Positions 6,867-15,120 of a stretch of 17,824 nucleotides of DNA are shown here, one piece after another (the first letter of the stretch is position 1; each line of letters starts with the position of its first letter). A model generated the notes under the pieces. It was not told the origin of the DNA. It saw only the letters and a list, made by a program, of their open reading frames with translations, and did not search any database. Both the position numbers and the translations under genes were made by a program. Source of the stretch: Porphyromonadaceae bacterium UBA7176 (GTDB lineage: Bacteria > Bacteroidota > Bacteroidia > Bacteroidales > Muribaculaceae); NCBI GenBank assembly GCA_002491245.1, contig DKVO01000012.1, positions 1 to 17,824 of the forward strand. Direction: 5' to 3'.

Positions 6867-8063
6867 ATGGCATCCATCGGATCAGTAATGACAAAGGTAG
6901 GCCGCAAAGCGCTGCTGTTGGGCAGCGGCGAGCTCGGCAAAGAAGTGGCGATTGAGCTCCAGCGCCTCGGTGTGGAAGTGGTCGCATGCGACAAGTATCC
7001 AAACGCCCCGGCTATGCAGACTGCCCACCGCAACTACGTGTTCAACATGCTCGACGGCACCACCCTCCGTCAGGTTGTGGAAATGGAGAAACCCGACCAC
7101 ATCATCCCTGAAATCGAGGCTATAGCCACTCCCACACTCGTTGAGCTTGAAGGCGAGGGCTATCACGTGACCCCTACAGCAAATGCTGCCAGGCTTACGA
7201 TGAACCGTGAGGGTATACGTCGTCTCGCCGCCGAAACACTCGGATTGAAGACTTCTCCTTACCGATTTGCCTCGACTTACGAGGAGTTTGTTGCTGCTGT
7301 AGAAGAAATAGGTCTGCCGGTGGTTGTCAAGCCCGTAATGAGTTCGTCGGGCCACGGACAATCTACCGTCCGCAACTCTGAACAGATTGCCGACGCATGG
7401 CGCGAGGCTCAGGAAGGCGGCCGAGCCGGTGCTGGCCGTGTCATTGTCGAGGGTTTTGTAGATTTCGACTACGAAATCACCTTGCTCACTGTTCGCAGCA
7501 TCTCTGGCACTGTATTCTGCCAGCCCGTGGGGCACATTCAGGTCGACGGTGACTACCGCATTTCCTGGCAGCCGCAGGCCATGAGCGAAAAAGCTCTCCT
7601 CGCCGCTCAGGAAGCAGCTAAAGCCGTTACCGATGCCCTCGGTGGTTACGGTATTTTCGGTGTAGAGCTCTTTATCAAAGGCGACGAGGTGATATTCAGT
7701 GAAGTGTCGCCGCGACCCCACGATACTGGTATGGTGACCATGATTTCGCAGGATCTCAGCGAGTTCGCTCTTCATGCCCGTGCTCTTCTCGGTCTCCCCG
7801 TACCCGATGTCCGTTTCCTCGGTCCGTCGGCTTCGAAAGCGATTGTGGTCGAAGGAGACAGCGATAAGGTGGTGATGGAGAACCTCGAGCAGGTTCTTGC
7901 CGAACCAGGTGTGCAGATGCGTATATTCGGCAAGCCTGAAGTGCACGGACACCGTCGTATGGGCGTTATCCTTGCCACTGCCGACACCGTTGAGGCTGCC
8001 CGTGAGAAAGCCGAGCGTGCTTATGCTGCACTCCAGGTCAAGGTGCTGCCGCGCGAGGAGTAA
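6867..8063 (+). CDS. purT: Formate-dependent phosphoribosylglycinamide formyltransferase 2
   Basis: PurT makes formylglycinamide ribonucleotide from GAR, formate and ATP, the folate-independent route for the third step of purine synthesis. The 398-aa chain has the ATP-grasp layout: GSGELGKEVAIE (from residue 19) at the N-terminal domain, PEIEAIAT and LTMNREGIRRLAAE in the linker, KPVMSSSGHGQS in the ATP-binding lobe, and EVSPRPHDTGMVT with SQDLSEFALH near the metal and substrate site. These blocks are nearly those of E. coli PurT as I remember it. The distance from Met1 to GSGELG also equals that of E. coli, which favours the ATG at 6867 over the in-frame ATG at 6888. It lies 38 nt after tatD with no terminator between, and a hairpin terminator follows it. 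Confidence 0.96.
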   Translation: MASIGSVMTKVGRKALLLGSGELGKEVAIELQRLGVEVVACDKYPNAPAMQTAHRNYVFNMLDGTTLRQVVEMEKPDHIIPEIEAIATPTLVELEGEGYHVTPTANAARLTMNREGIRRLAAETLGLKTSPYRFASTYEEFVAAVEEIGLPVVVKPVMSSSGHGQSTVRNSEQIADAWREAQEGGRAGAGRVIVEGFVDFDYEITLLTVRSISGTVFCQPVGHIQVDGDYRISWQPQAMSEKALLAAQEAAKAVTDALGGYGIFGVELFIKGDEVIFSEVSPRPHDTGMVTMISQDLSEFALHARALLGLPVPDVRFLGPSASKAIVVEGDSDKVVMENLEQVLAEPGVQMRIFGKPEVHGHRRMGVILATADTVEAAREKAERAYAALQVKVLPREE

Positions 8064-8087
8064 CTTTTTTAGTCAGAAATACTCAAA

Positions 8088-8124
8088 TTATGGCTGCAGA
8101 AATGTCTGTGGCCATAAATTTTTT
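8088..8124 (+). terminator. Intrinsic terminator after purT
   Basis: TTATGGC (8088-8094) pairs with GCCATAA (8111-8117). The stem continues inward through two G-T wobbles to a four-base loop, about 13 pairs in all, and six T follow (8119-8124). The T-run runs straight into the -33 element of the next promoter. Confidence 0.88.
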
Positions 8125-8152
8125 GCAGCGGTATCAAAATTTTGTATCTTTG
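8122..8152 (+). promoter_or_regulatory. Promoter of the aspartic protease gene
   Basis: TTTG (8122-8125) and TATCTTTG (8145-8152) match the Bacteroidetes -33 and -7 elements exactly with a 19-base spacer. The start of transcription should fall near 8158-8160, giving a leader of under 20 bases before ATG 8177. Confidence 0.8.
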
Positions 8153-8176
8153 TGAAAACATCATTACATTGCACTT

Positions 8177-9661
8177 ATGATACGCAAAATCAACATATTG
8201 CTACTCGCTGTTATCATATCTTTGGACGCGTCGGCTCAATCTGTCGACGAAAAGATTGCAAATGCGATGAACTGGTCCGACTGGTTTGCCCTCGATTCTA
8301 TTTACAACGCAACGCCAAAGGACTCAATCAATGGCTTCCTTGAAATTTTCTCGCGCTGTCTGCTTGGAAATCGTCTCAATAGGCCGGATGTTTCCATTCC
8401 GGCGTTTCAGGAATTGCTCAATACACAGTCCGAAAATCTTGGCGTGGGCAATCTTGTATCTTCGGCCTATATGTTTGGCATGGATCTCAGCAGGGTAGGG
8501 CAAAACGAGGCGGCAGCAGCCATGACCAAGGCTGTGCTGGAGTCTGCGAAACAATATCTCGACTCTGCGACGATTGTTGGTTTGACCTCGACAGCAAACC
8601 GATATGCAGAATTATCTGTTTTTAGGCCCTATCAAATCGAATATCCGGATGCTTTGGCAGCTACAGTCCCGTTTGAGATTGTTCCGGTAGGGCCGAAAGA
8701 CAAAAATGCAGTGTTGATGCATCTTCGTGAAAGCTATATGAATGGTATTGAGGCTGATATAACGTTTGATACCGGAGCAGGCACAAATATCATATCACCG
8801 GAGATGGCCGAAAAATATAATCTCACCCCTCTCGATGGTACAAGGATTACTGTCGCTGGTATAGCTGCTCGCGATGGATATATCGCGATGGCCAAAGAGT
8901 TGAAAATAGGAAATATAACGGTCCGTGATGTACCGTTCACTGTCATATCGATGTCGTCGGGCAACGATGAGGCCGACCGGTATATCGATAGTTTCAATAT
9001 CGTTTTAGGAAGCGAACTGATGTTGCAGCTCAAGGACTTGACAATCGATTTCGCAAACCGTCAGATTACCGTCCCTACTGTAGTTCCGGAGAGAAGTGGG
9101 GTTGCTCCGAACATATGTTTCTCATCGACCATGAACATGCTTGCCAAAGGAGTGGTAGCATCTTCTCCGATGCTTGTGTGTCTCGACAGTGGCGATGCTT
9201 CTTTCGGATCTTCAGGCCGCAATTTTTTCGAGGCAAACAAAGATTACATCACAACCCATGCCCGTTTGGATTCTGTCCGCGAAGCCGGAATTGGTGGAGT
9301 GATATATTCTCAGTGCTATAAAGTGCCTGATATGTCTGTGTCTCTTGGGGGTAGCACTGTTTGTGTGCCAGAATTTACAGTGAAGACGGCAGAAAAGGCA
9401 ATGCGTGCCGATTATGACTGCATACTCGGAGTCAAGTCCATGATGCTTTTCGGTAAAGTTCGTTTCAACATGGTTGACTTTGTACTCACCACAGAACCGT
9501 CGGCCAATTCGGTGGTATCATATACTCCTCAACATGGGATATGTGACTTCAAAGTATCAAAAGACAAGGGTATCAGTGCGTTTCAAGCCCTTGGAATAAT
9601 AGCGGTCGGAGTTGGACGTACGCTGATAAATCCAAACGCTCCGGCCATCCCCGACTTGTAG
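8177..9661 (+). CDS. Exported clan AA (retropepsin-like) aspartic protease with two lobes
   Basis: This 494-aa protein starts with a signal peptide (MIRKINILLLAVIISLDASA, cleavage likely just before or after the Gln), so it acts in the periplasm or beyond. Residues about 22-170 look helical and repeat-like, with no family I can name. Then come two retropepsin-like halves. The first has FDTGAGTNIIS with D198 and a hydrophobic-hydrophobic-Gly motif IVLG at 275-278. The second has LDSGDASFGSS with D337 and CILG at 415-418. The spacing from Asp to Gly is 80 and 81 residues, so the halves look duplicated and could form one active site within one chain, as in pepsin. Bacterial proteins of this clan are common in Bacteroidetes but few are characterised. 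It has its own promoter and faces uvrA with 11 nt between stops. Substrate unknown. Confidence 0.82.
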   Translation: MIRKINILLLAVIISLDASAQSVDEKIANAMNWSDWFALDSIYNATPKDSINGFLEIFSRCLLGNRLNRPDVSIPAFQELLNTQSENLGVGNLVSSAYMFGMDLSRVGQNEAAAAMTKAVLESAKQYLDSATIVGLTSTANRYAELSVFRPYQIEYPDALAATVPFEIVPVGPKDKNAVLMHLRESYMNGIEADITFDTGAGTNIISPEMAEKYNLTPLDGTRITVAGIAARDGYIAMAKELKIGNITVRDVPFTVISMSSGNDEADRYIDSFNIVLGSELMLQLKDLTIDFANRQITVPTVVPERSGVAPNICFSSTMNMLAKGVVASSPMLVCLDSGDASFGSSGRNFFEANKDYITTHARLDSVREAGIGGVIYSQCYKVPDMSVSLGGSTVCVPEFTVKTAEKAMRADYDCILGVKSMMLFGKVRFNMVDFVLTTEPSANSVVSYTPQHGICDFKVSKDKGISAFQALGIIAVGVGRTLINPNAPAIPDL

Positions 9662-9672
9662 CCGCACTTTTG

Positions 9673-12453
9673 TCACTGCCCGAGCTTGGGCGCAAGATAA
9701 CGGGCGGTGATGCTGTCGGGATTGGTGACGATTTCTTCGGGCGAGCCTGTGGCGACGACGTAACCACCTGCATCTCCACCCTCGGGACCCATGTCGATGA
9801 TATGGTCGGCACATTTGATGACATCGAGATTATGCTCCACGATAATCAGCGTGTGACCGAGGGCGATGAGTCTGTCGAAAGATTTGAGAAGCACGGCAAT
9901 GTCGTGAGGATGAAGTCCGGTTGTAGGTTCATCGAAGATAAATATCGACGGTCGCGAGCCTCCTTGGGCGAGGTAATAGGCGAGCTTGACACGTTGGTTT
10001 TCACCTCCGGACAGGGTGGAGGACGACTGCCCGAGTTTGATATAACCCAATCCGACTTGTTGCAGTGGCATGAGCCGGTCTACAATCCGGCGTTCCGACG
10101 GGCCTTTTGTCGCTCCGAAAAATACTATAGCTTCATCGACAGTCAGGTCGAGGATATCGTTTATGTTCTTGCCGTTATATTTGACCGAAAGGACGTCGCG
10201 CTTAAAGCGTTGTCCGTGGCATTCCTCGCACTCAATAGTGACGTCGGCAAGGAATTGCATCTCTATCGTTATGCGACCTTCGCCTTTGCAGGCTTCGCAT
10301 CGTCCGCCTTCGGTGTTGAACGAGAATGATGCCGGCGTGAGATCGAGCTGGCGTGCGGCCTGCTGCGATGCCATCAAGGCGCGTATTTCGTCGTAAGCCT
10401 TCAGGTATGTCGCCGGGTTTGAACGTGTCGACTTTCCGATTGGGTTCTGGTCTACAAAAACGATATCGCTTACTCTGGCAATGTCGCCGCTTATGCTTCT
10501 GAATGTACCGGGAGCATCGCCTTCTGAGTATAGTTTGCGTACCATAGCACGGTAGAAAATGTCGCGGACGAGGGTTGATTTGCCCGAACCGCTGACACCT
10601 GTCACCACTGTCATCACACCGAGTGGGAAATCGGCCGTGACATCTTTGAGATTGTGTTCTGATGCGCCTTCAACGCGGATATAATCGCGCCATTTGCGTC
10701 GTTGAGCCGGTACGGGTATTGTGTCGAGACCTTTGAGGAAGCGGACGGTGTGGCTTGTCGAGCTGTCGGGGAGTCTGTCGGGATTGCCTTCGAATACAAT
10801 CTGTCCGCCCAGACGACCGGCATCAGGCCCGACATCGATTATGCGGTCGGCCGCACGCATGATTTCTTCGTCGTGTTCGACCACAACAACAGTGTTGCCA
10901 AGCCTTTGAAGTTTGCGCAATACGGCAATCAGGCGGTCGGTGTCGCGCGGATGAAGGCCTATCGATGGCTCATCGAGTATATACAGCGAGCCTACAAGGC
11001 TGCTGCCGAGTGATGTGGCGAGGTTGATGCGCTGACTCTCTCCGCCGGATAGGCTGTTGCTCAAACGATCGAGTGTGAGATAGCTCAAACCCACTTCAGA
11101 AAGGAATGTGAGACGGTTTTTTATCTCTATGAGTAGTCGCGACGCTACCTTGAAGTCGTTTTCGTCGAGGTTGAGTTGATTGAACCAGTCGAGGAGCTTG
11201 CCGACAGGCATCTGCACAAGTTTATCAATCGACAGACCTCCAACTTTTACGTAAAGCGCTTCGGGGCGCAGTCTCGACCCGTGGCAATTGCGGCATGTTG
11301 TTTTACCTTGGAAACGGGCAAGGGTCATGCGATGTTCTATCGCCTGACGGTTGGCTCTTGCGTTGTCGAAGAATGCATTGATGCCTCTGAGTTTGGTTCC
11401 GTCGCCTTCCCAAAGCAGGGTACGCTGACTGTCGGACAGGTCTTTGTAAGGCGTATGGATAGGGAAGCCGTAGGCCGAGGCTTTATCGATGAAGTTTAGT
11501 TTCCAGTTTTTTGTATTCGGTCCTCTCCAGGCCGCCACACAATCGTCGTAGAGCGAGAGATAGGGGTTGGGTATGACGAGGCGTTCAGATATGTCGAGTG
11601 TCTTGCCAAAGCCTTCACAGACGGGGCATGCTCCTATCGGGTTGTTGAAGTTGAACATCTGTTCAGACGGCTCGGTAAATACGATGCCGTCGTGTTCGAA
11701 ACGCTTGGAAAAAGTATATCGGTCGATATCTCCGGCTTCGTTCCAGATCAGAAGTCCGAGTTCGTCGTGTCCTTCGAAAAAAGCTGTCTCGGCAGATTCT
11801 GCCAGACGTGAAATTTCGTCTTTTTCGGTAGACCATGCCAGACGGTCGATAAGCAGCTGTGGTATCTCTGTATCTGTATAATCTTCGATATCGATAAACT
11901 CGCCGGCTTTATCGACCACTCTTGTATATCCTTCTTTGGCATATATCTCGAGTTGCTGAGCAAGTGTGCGTCCTTGAGGAAGGGTGAACGGTGCAACTAT
12001 TGCCAGACGTGTACCTTCATGATATTTCGCGACGGTAGCAATTACATCTTCTACGGTGTGTTTCTTTACTATTTCGCCTGTAACGGGCGAGTATGTACGG
12101 CCAATACGGCCAAATAGCATACGGATATAGTCGTAAATTTCGGTAGAAGTGCCGACGGTGGAGCGTGGATTACGGGTGTTTACTTTTTGCTCGATGGCGA
12201 TAGCCGGCGGCAGACCGCGTATGAAATCACATTCGGGTTTGCGCAGTTTGCCCATGAATTGCCTGGCGTAAGCAGACAGGCTTTCGACATAACGCCGGCG
12301 GCCTTCGGCATAGAGGGTGTCGAAGGCTAATGATGATTTGCCCGAGCCAGAGAGGCCGGTAATGACGACAAGTTTATTGCGCGGTATTTCTACATCGATG
12401 TTCTTGAGATTATTGACACGCGCTCCTTTGACTGATATGTTGGATACGGACAT
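9673..12453 (-). CDS. uvrA: UvrABC excinuclease subunit A
   Basis: UvrA is the damage-recognition ATPase of nucleotide excision repair; as a dimer it loads UvrB on lesions. The 926 residues hold two ABC modules. Module one has Walker A GLSGSGKSS (from G33) and signature LSGGESQR (468-475) with LDEPSIGLHPRD; module two has Walker A GVSGSGKST (from G619) and signature LSGGENQR (814-821) with FDEPTTGLHPHD. Cys pairs C276/C279 and C387/C390 form the first zinc module; C719/C722 and C742/C745 form the second, so all zinc ligands are present. The UvrB-binding region lacks a CPxC-type pair and reads TYSPVTGEIVKKH instead. The ATG overlaps the lon stop by one base (TGATG), giving strong evidence for a lon-uvrA operon. 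No terminator is evident beyond the stop. Confidence 0.96.
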   Translation of the reverse strand: MSVSNISVKGARVNNLKNIDVEIPRNKLVVITGLSGSGKSSLAFDTLYAEGRRRYVESLSAYARQFMGKLRKPECDFIRGLPPAIAIEQKVNTRNPRSTVGTSTEIYDYIRMLFGRIGRTYSPVTGEIVKKHTVEDVIATVAKYHEGTRLAIVAPFTLPQGRTLAQQLEIYAKEGYTRVVDKAGEFIDIEDYTDTEIPQLLIDRLAWSTEKDEISRLAESAETAFFEGHDELGLLIWNEAGDIDRYTFSKRFEHDGIVFTEPSEQMFNFNNPIGACPVCEGFGKTLDISERLVIPNPYLSLYDDCVAAWRGPNTKNWKLNFIDKASAYGFPIHTPYKDLSDSQRTLLWEGDGTKLRGINAFFDNARANRQAIEHRMTLARFQGKTTCRNCHGSRLRPEALYVKVGGLSIDKLVQMPVGKLLDWFNQLNLDENDFKVASRLLIEIKNRLTFLSEVGLSYLTLDRLSNSLSGGESQRINLATSLGSSLVGSLYILDEPSIGLHPRDTDRLIAVLRKLQRLGNTVVVVEHDEEIMRAADRIIDVGPDAGRLGGQIVFEGNPDRLPDSSTSHTVRFLKGLDTIPVPAQRRKWRDYIRVEGASEHNLKDVTADFPLGVMTVVTGVSGSGKSTLVRDIFYRAMVRKLYSEGDAPGTFRSISGDIARVSDIVFVDQNPIGKSTRSNPATYLKAYDEIRALMASQQAARQLDLTPASFSFNTEGGRCEACKGEGRITIEMQFLADVTIECEECHGQRFKRDVLSVKYNGKNINDILDLTVDEAIVFFGATKGPSERRIVDRLMPLQQVGLGYIKLGQSSSTLSGGENQRVKLAYYLAQGGSRPSIFIFDEPTTGLHPHDIAVLLKSFDRLIALGHTLIIVEHNLDVIKCADHIIDMGPEGGDAGGYVVATGSPEEIVTNPDSITARYLAPKLGQ

Positions 12454-14882
12454 CAGAGTTTGACTGGATTGGCGACAGGTATATCGGTTATAGCCAGGTC
12501 TATGACTTCGGCTACGGTATCGACATACCGGAATGTCATGCCCTCGAGATATGCAGAGGGCATGTCGTCTATGTCGCGGCGGTTTTGAGAGGAAAGAATG
12601 ATGGTGTCGATGCCGGCGCGTTTAGCGGCGAGTATCTTCTCGCGGATCCCACCGACAGGCAGTACTTTTCCGCGCAGTGTTATCTCGCCAGTCATGGCAA
12701 TACGTTCGGCCACACGGCGTTGTGTGAATGTCGATACGATAGATGTCGCCATCGTTATGCCGGCAGATGGGCCGTCTTTAGGAATAGCACCTTCGGGGAA
12801 ATGTATGTGCAGGCTGTATTTGTCGAATAACTCTTGGTCGATGCCGCATTCGGAAGCATGGGCTTTAACCCATTGGTAGGCTATGGCTGCCGATTCTTTC
12901 ATGACGTCGCCGAGTTTTCCTGTAAGAGTGAGCGCAGGGGTTTTCGACGGAGTGAGCGAAGACTCGGCCATGAGTATCTCGCCTCCGACTTCGGTCCATG
13001 CCAGACCGGTGACAACACCGGCGAAGTCGTTTCCTTCGTATCGGTCAGGGATATGAGGTGCGAGTCCGAGAACTCCATAGAGGTCGCCGGGTTCGACGGG
13101 AGTCGGGAATTGTTTGCCCGTCATGAGTGCGAGAACTGCTTTACGGCCGACATCGGCGAGTTTTTTGTCGAGTTTGCGTACTCCACTTTCTGAAGTATAG
13201 TTGCGGATGATATCGAGCAGGGCTTCGTCGGAAATCTGAAGTTGCTCCGGTTTGAGTTTCAAGTCGGAGCATACGCGAGGCAGGAGATGGCGACGTGCTA
13301 TCTCGACTTTCTCCTCGACAAGATAACCGGGGATTTCGATAATCTCCATACGGTCGAGTAAGGGACGGGCTATGGTGGAGAGGGTGTTTGCTGTGGCGAT
13401 GAAGAGGACTTTGGAGAGGTCGTAGTCAACATCGATGTAGTTGTCGTGGAAGTGGCAATTCTGTTCAGGGTCGAGTACTTCGAGCAGAGCGGCGGCCGGA
13501 TCGCCTTTGTAGTCGTTTCCAATCTTATCGAGTTCGTCGAGGACGAGGACCGGGTTGACAACACCGGCGCGTTTCATAGCATCGATAATACGTCCAGGCA
13601 TAGCACCGATGTAGGTACGCCTGTGGCCGCGGATTTCGGCCTCATCGTGGAGTCCACCAAAAGATACTCGCTCGTATACACGACCGAGTGCTTTCGCTAC
13701 AGATTTTCCTATTGATGTCTTGCCTACGCCTGGTGCTCCGACAAGACATAGAATCGGTGCTTTCCCTTTTGGATTGTGCATGATCACAGCCAGTTGCTCG
13801 AGTATGCGCTCTTTCACTTTCTCGAGGCCATAATGGTCTTCTTCGAGTATCTGTCTGGCGTGGTCGAAGTCTGTGGTGGGTTTGGTTGCCTTGTGCCAAG
13901 GGATGTTGACAAGAGTGTCGAGATATGAGTACAGGACAGAATAATCGGGAGACGATGGATTGTAGCGGCGCAGCTTCTCGCTTTCTTTTTGGAAGAGGGC
14001 CCATATGTCTTTGGGCATTTTTGCCTTTTCGCCGGCTTCGAGCAAAGAGTCGATTTCGTCGGCGCTGTCGCCGTAGAGTGTTTCGCGGATTGTTTCCATC
14101 TGTTGGTGGAGGAACGCATTCCGCTGGTTCTCGTCCATCGCCTTTTTGGTCTTGTTCATGACCTGCCGAGTGAGTTTCTGCCGCTCGACCATTACGATGA
14201 GCTCAGCCAACAGCCCTTTTGCCCGGTCGATTATTTTGTTTTTGGTAAGCAGGGCTATTTTTTCTTTCTGGTCTACGGGGAAGTTGGTGCAGCAGTAGTT
14301 TACAAAATCCACGGGGTCGTCGACTTGTTTGAGCAAAGGTAAGAGCGGAGCCGGAATTATGTCGGTCAAGTCGTCGGATATGATACGACGTATTTCGTCG
14401 ATAATCATGCCGAATTCATGGTCGTCGGGCTCGACATTGATATCATGCACGTTTTTGACACGTGCAGCAAGCCAAACTAAAGAGTCTTTTGCGGCTCCCA
14501 AAATCCTGAATTTGCCTCTTGACCTTACAAGAGCCATCGATGGGGTGCCTTCGTTCTCGATAATGCTGAGGACATCAGCCACGACACCGTACTTGTATAG
14601 TCCGGTGGTTACCGATGGATTGTCTTCGTCGGGATTGAGTTGACAAACGACGCCAATAGGCATTTTGTTGTCGTTGGCGTATCGGGCAAGTGTCCTTGCT
14701 GATTCTCTGCCTAACTCAAAGGTAACAGTCATGCCCGGAAAGAGCACGAGGTTACGTGTGGGAAGCAGAGGCAAGCAGTTGAGGTCGGGGTCTTTGCCGA
14801 AAGAATCGAGGTCAATCTCTATTTTATGAATGCCGAATGCGGCACCGGAAATATCGTTGGTTTTATCTTTGTTATCGTCCAT
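12453..14882 (-). CDS. lon: ATP-dependent Lon protease
   Basis: Lon is a cytoplasmic AAA+ protease that removes misfolded and regulatory proteins. The 809 residues contain three parts. The N-terminal substrate-binding domain begins LPLLPTRNLVLFPG near residue 37 and is followed by a coiled-coil region with NQRNAFLHQQM. The AAA+ domain has Walker A GAPGVGKT (382-389) and Walker B LVLDELDKIG. The C-terminal protease domain holds the Ser-Lys dyad: S706 in KDGPSAG and K749 in GGIREKILAA, spaced 43 residues apart as in E. coli Lon. All catalytic residues are present. It is the first gene of a two-gene operon with uvrA, which starts inside its stop codon. It is transcribed away from the EF-G paralog across a 238-bp A-rich gap. 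Heat-shock-type regulation is common for lon, but I see no diagnostic operator. Confidence 0.97.
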   Translation of the reverse strand: MDDNKDKTNDISGAAFGIHKIEIDLDSFGKDPDLNCLPLLPTRNLVLFPGMTVTFELGRESARTLARYANDNKMPIGVVCQLNPDEDNPSVTTGLYKYGVVADVLSIIENEGTPSMALVRSRGKFRILGAAKDSLVWLAARVKNVHDINVEPDDHEFGMIIDEIRRIISDDLTDIIPAPLLPLLKQVDDPVDFVNYCCTNFPVDQKEKIALLTKNKIIDRAKGLLAELIVMVERQKLTRQVMNKTKKAMDENQRNAFLHQQMETIRETLYGDSADEIDSLLEAGEKAKMPKDIWALFQKESEKLRRYNPSSPDYSVLYSYLDTLVNIPWHKATKPTTDFDHARQILEEDHYGLEKVKERILEQLAVIMHNPKGKAPILCLVGAPGVGKTSIGKSVAKALGRVYERVSFGGLHDEAEIRGHRRTYIGAMPGRIIDAMKRAGVVNPVLVLDELDKIGNDYKGDPAAALLEVLDPEQNCHFHDNYIDVDYDLSKVLFIATANTLSTIARPLLDRMEIIEIPGYLVEEKVEIARRHLLPRVCSDLKLKPEQLQISDEALLDIIRNYTSESGVRKLDKKLADVGRKAVLALMTGKQFPTPVEPGDLYGVLGLAPHIPDRYEGNDFAGVVTGLAWTEVGGEILMAESSLTPSKTPALTLTGKLGDVMKESAAIAYQWVKAHASECGIDQELFDKYSLHIHFPEGAIPKDGPSAGITMATSIVSTFTQRRVAERIAMTGEITLRGKVLPVGGIREKILAAKRAGIDTIILSSQNRRDIDDMPSAYLEGMTFRYVDTVAEVIDLAITDIPVANPVKL

Positions 14883-15120
14883 AAAAAGCCTTGGGCAAAA
14901 TTGAGACCAAAATTACAAAAAATACCCCTAAAAGCCTCGGTATGTCATTTAAAATCTGTTAAAGAAAACGATAACGGACTAAAAAATAGATTTTATGTTG
15001 AAGAACATAAAAAAAGAGCTGTTGCATTAGAAAAAATATTCATAAATTGCGAGCCGAAAAAGCAAAACGACTGAAACTACTGCTTTTTTATGACACCAAG
15101 AATAAATTAAACCCGATAGC
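14883..15120. other. A-rich divergent intergenic region between lon and the EF-G paralog
   Basis: This 238-bp stretch is far more A+T-rich than the flanking genes and must hold the control regions of both divergent genes. Only the lon -7 candidate is recognisable. For the EF-G paralog the nearest match is TAGATTTT (14987-14994), over 120 bases upstream of the ATG, with one mismatch and no -33 partner. A small AAAAT/ATTTT inverted repeat lies at the same place. No CRP-type TGTGA palindrome is visible. Confidence 0.5.
14908..14915 (-). promoter_or_regulatory. Likely -7 element of the lon-uvrA promoter
   Basis: Read on the minus strand this is TAATTTTG, an exact match to TAnnTTTG, placed 26 bases before the lon ATG. 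No TTTG is found at the expected -33 distance, so the promoter may be weak or activator-dependent. Confidence 0.5.

Noticed and set aside
6882..7952. 356-codon open frame on the minus strand inside purT
   Set aside because: Mirror of purT codon use; no recognisable domain, start signal or promoter.
14826..15074. 82-codon Lys-rich plus-strand frame overlapping the lon start and the intergenic gap
   Set aside because: It overlaps the lon 5' end in antisense and follows the A-rich composition of the gap; no recognisable family or ribosome site.
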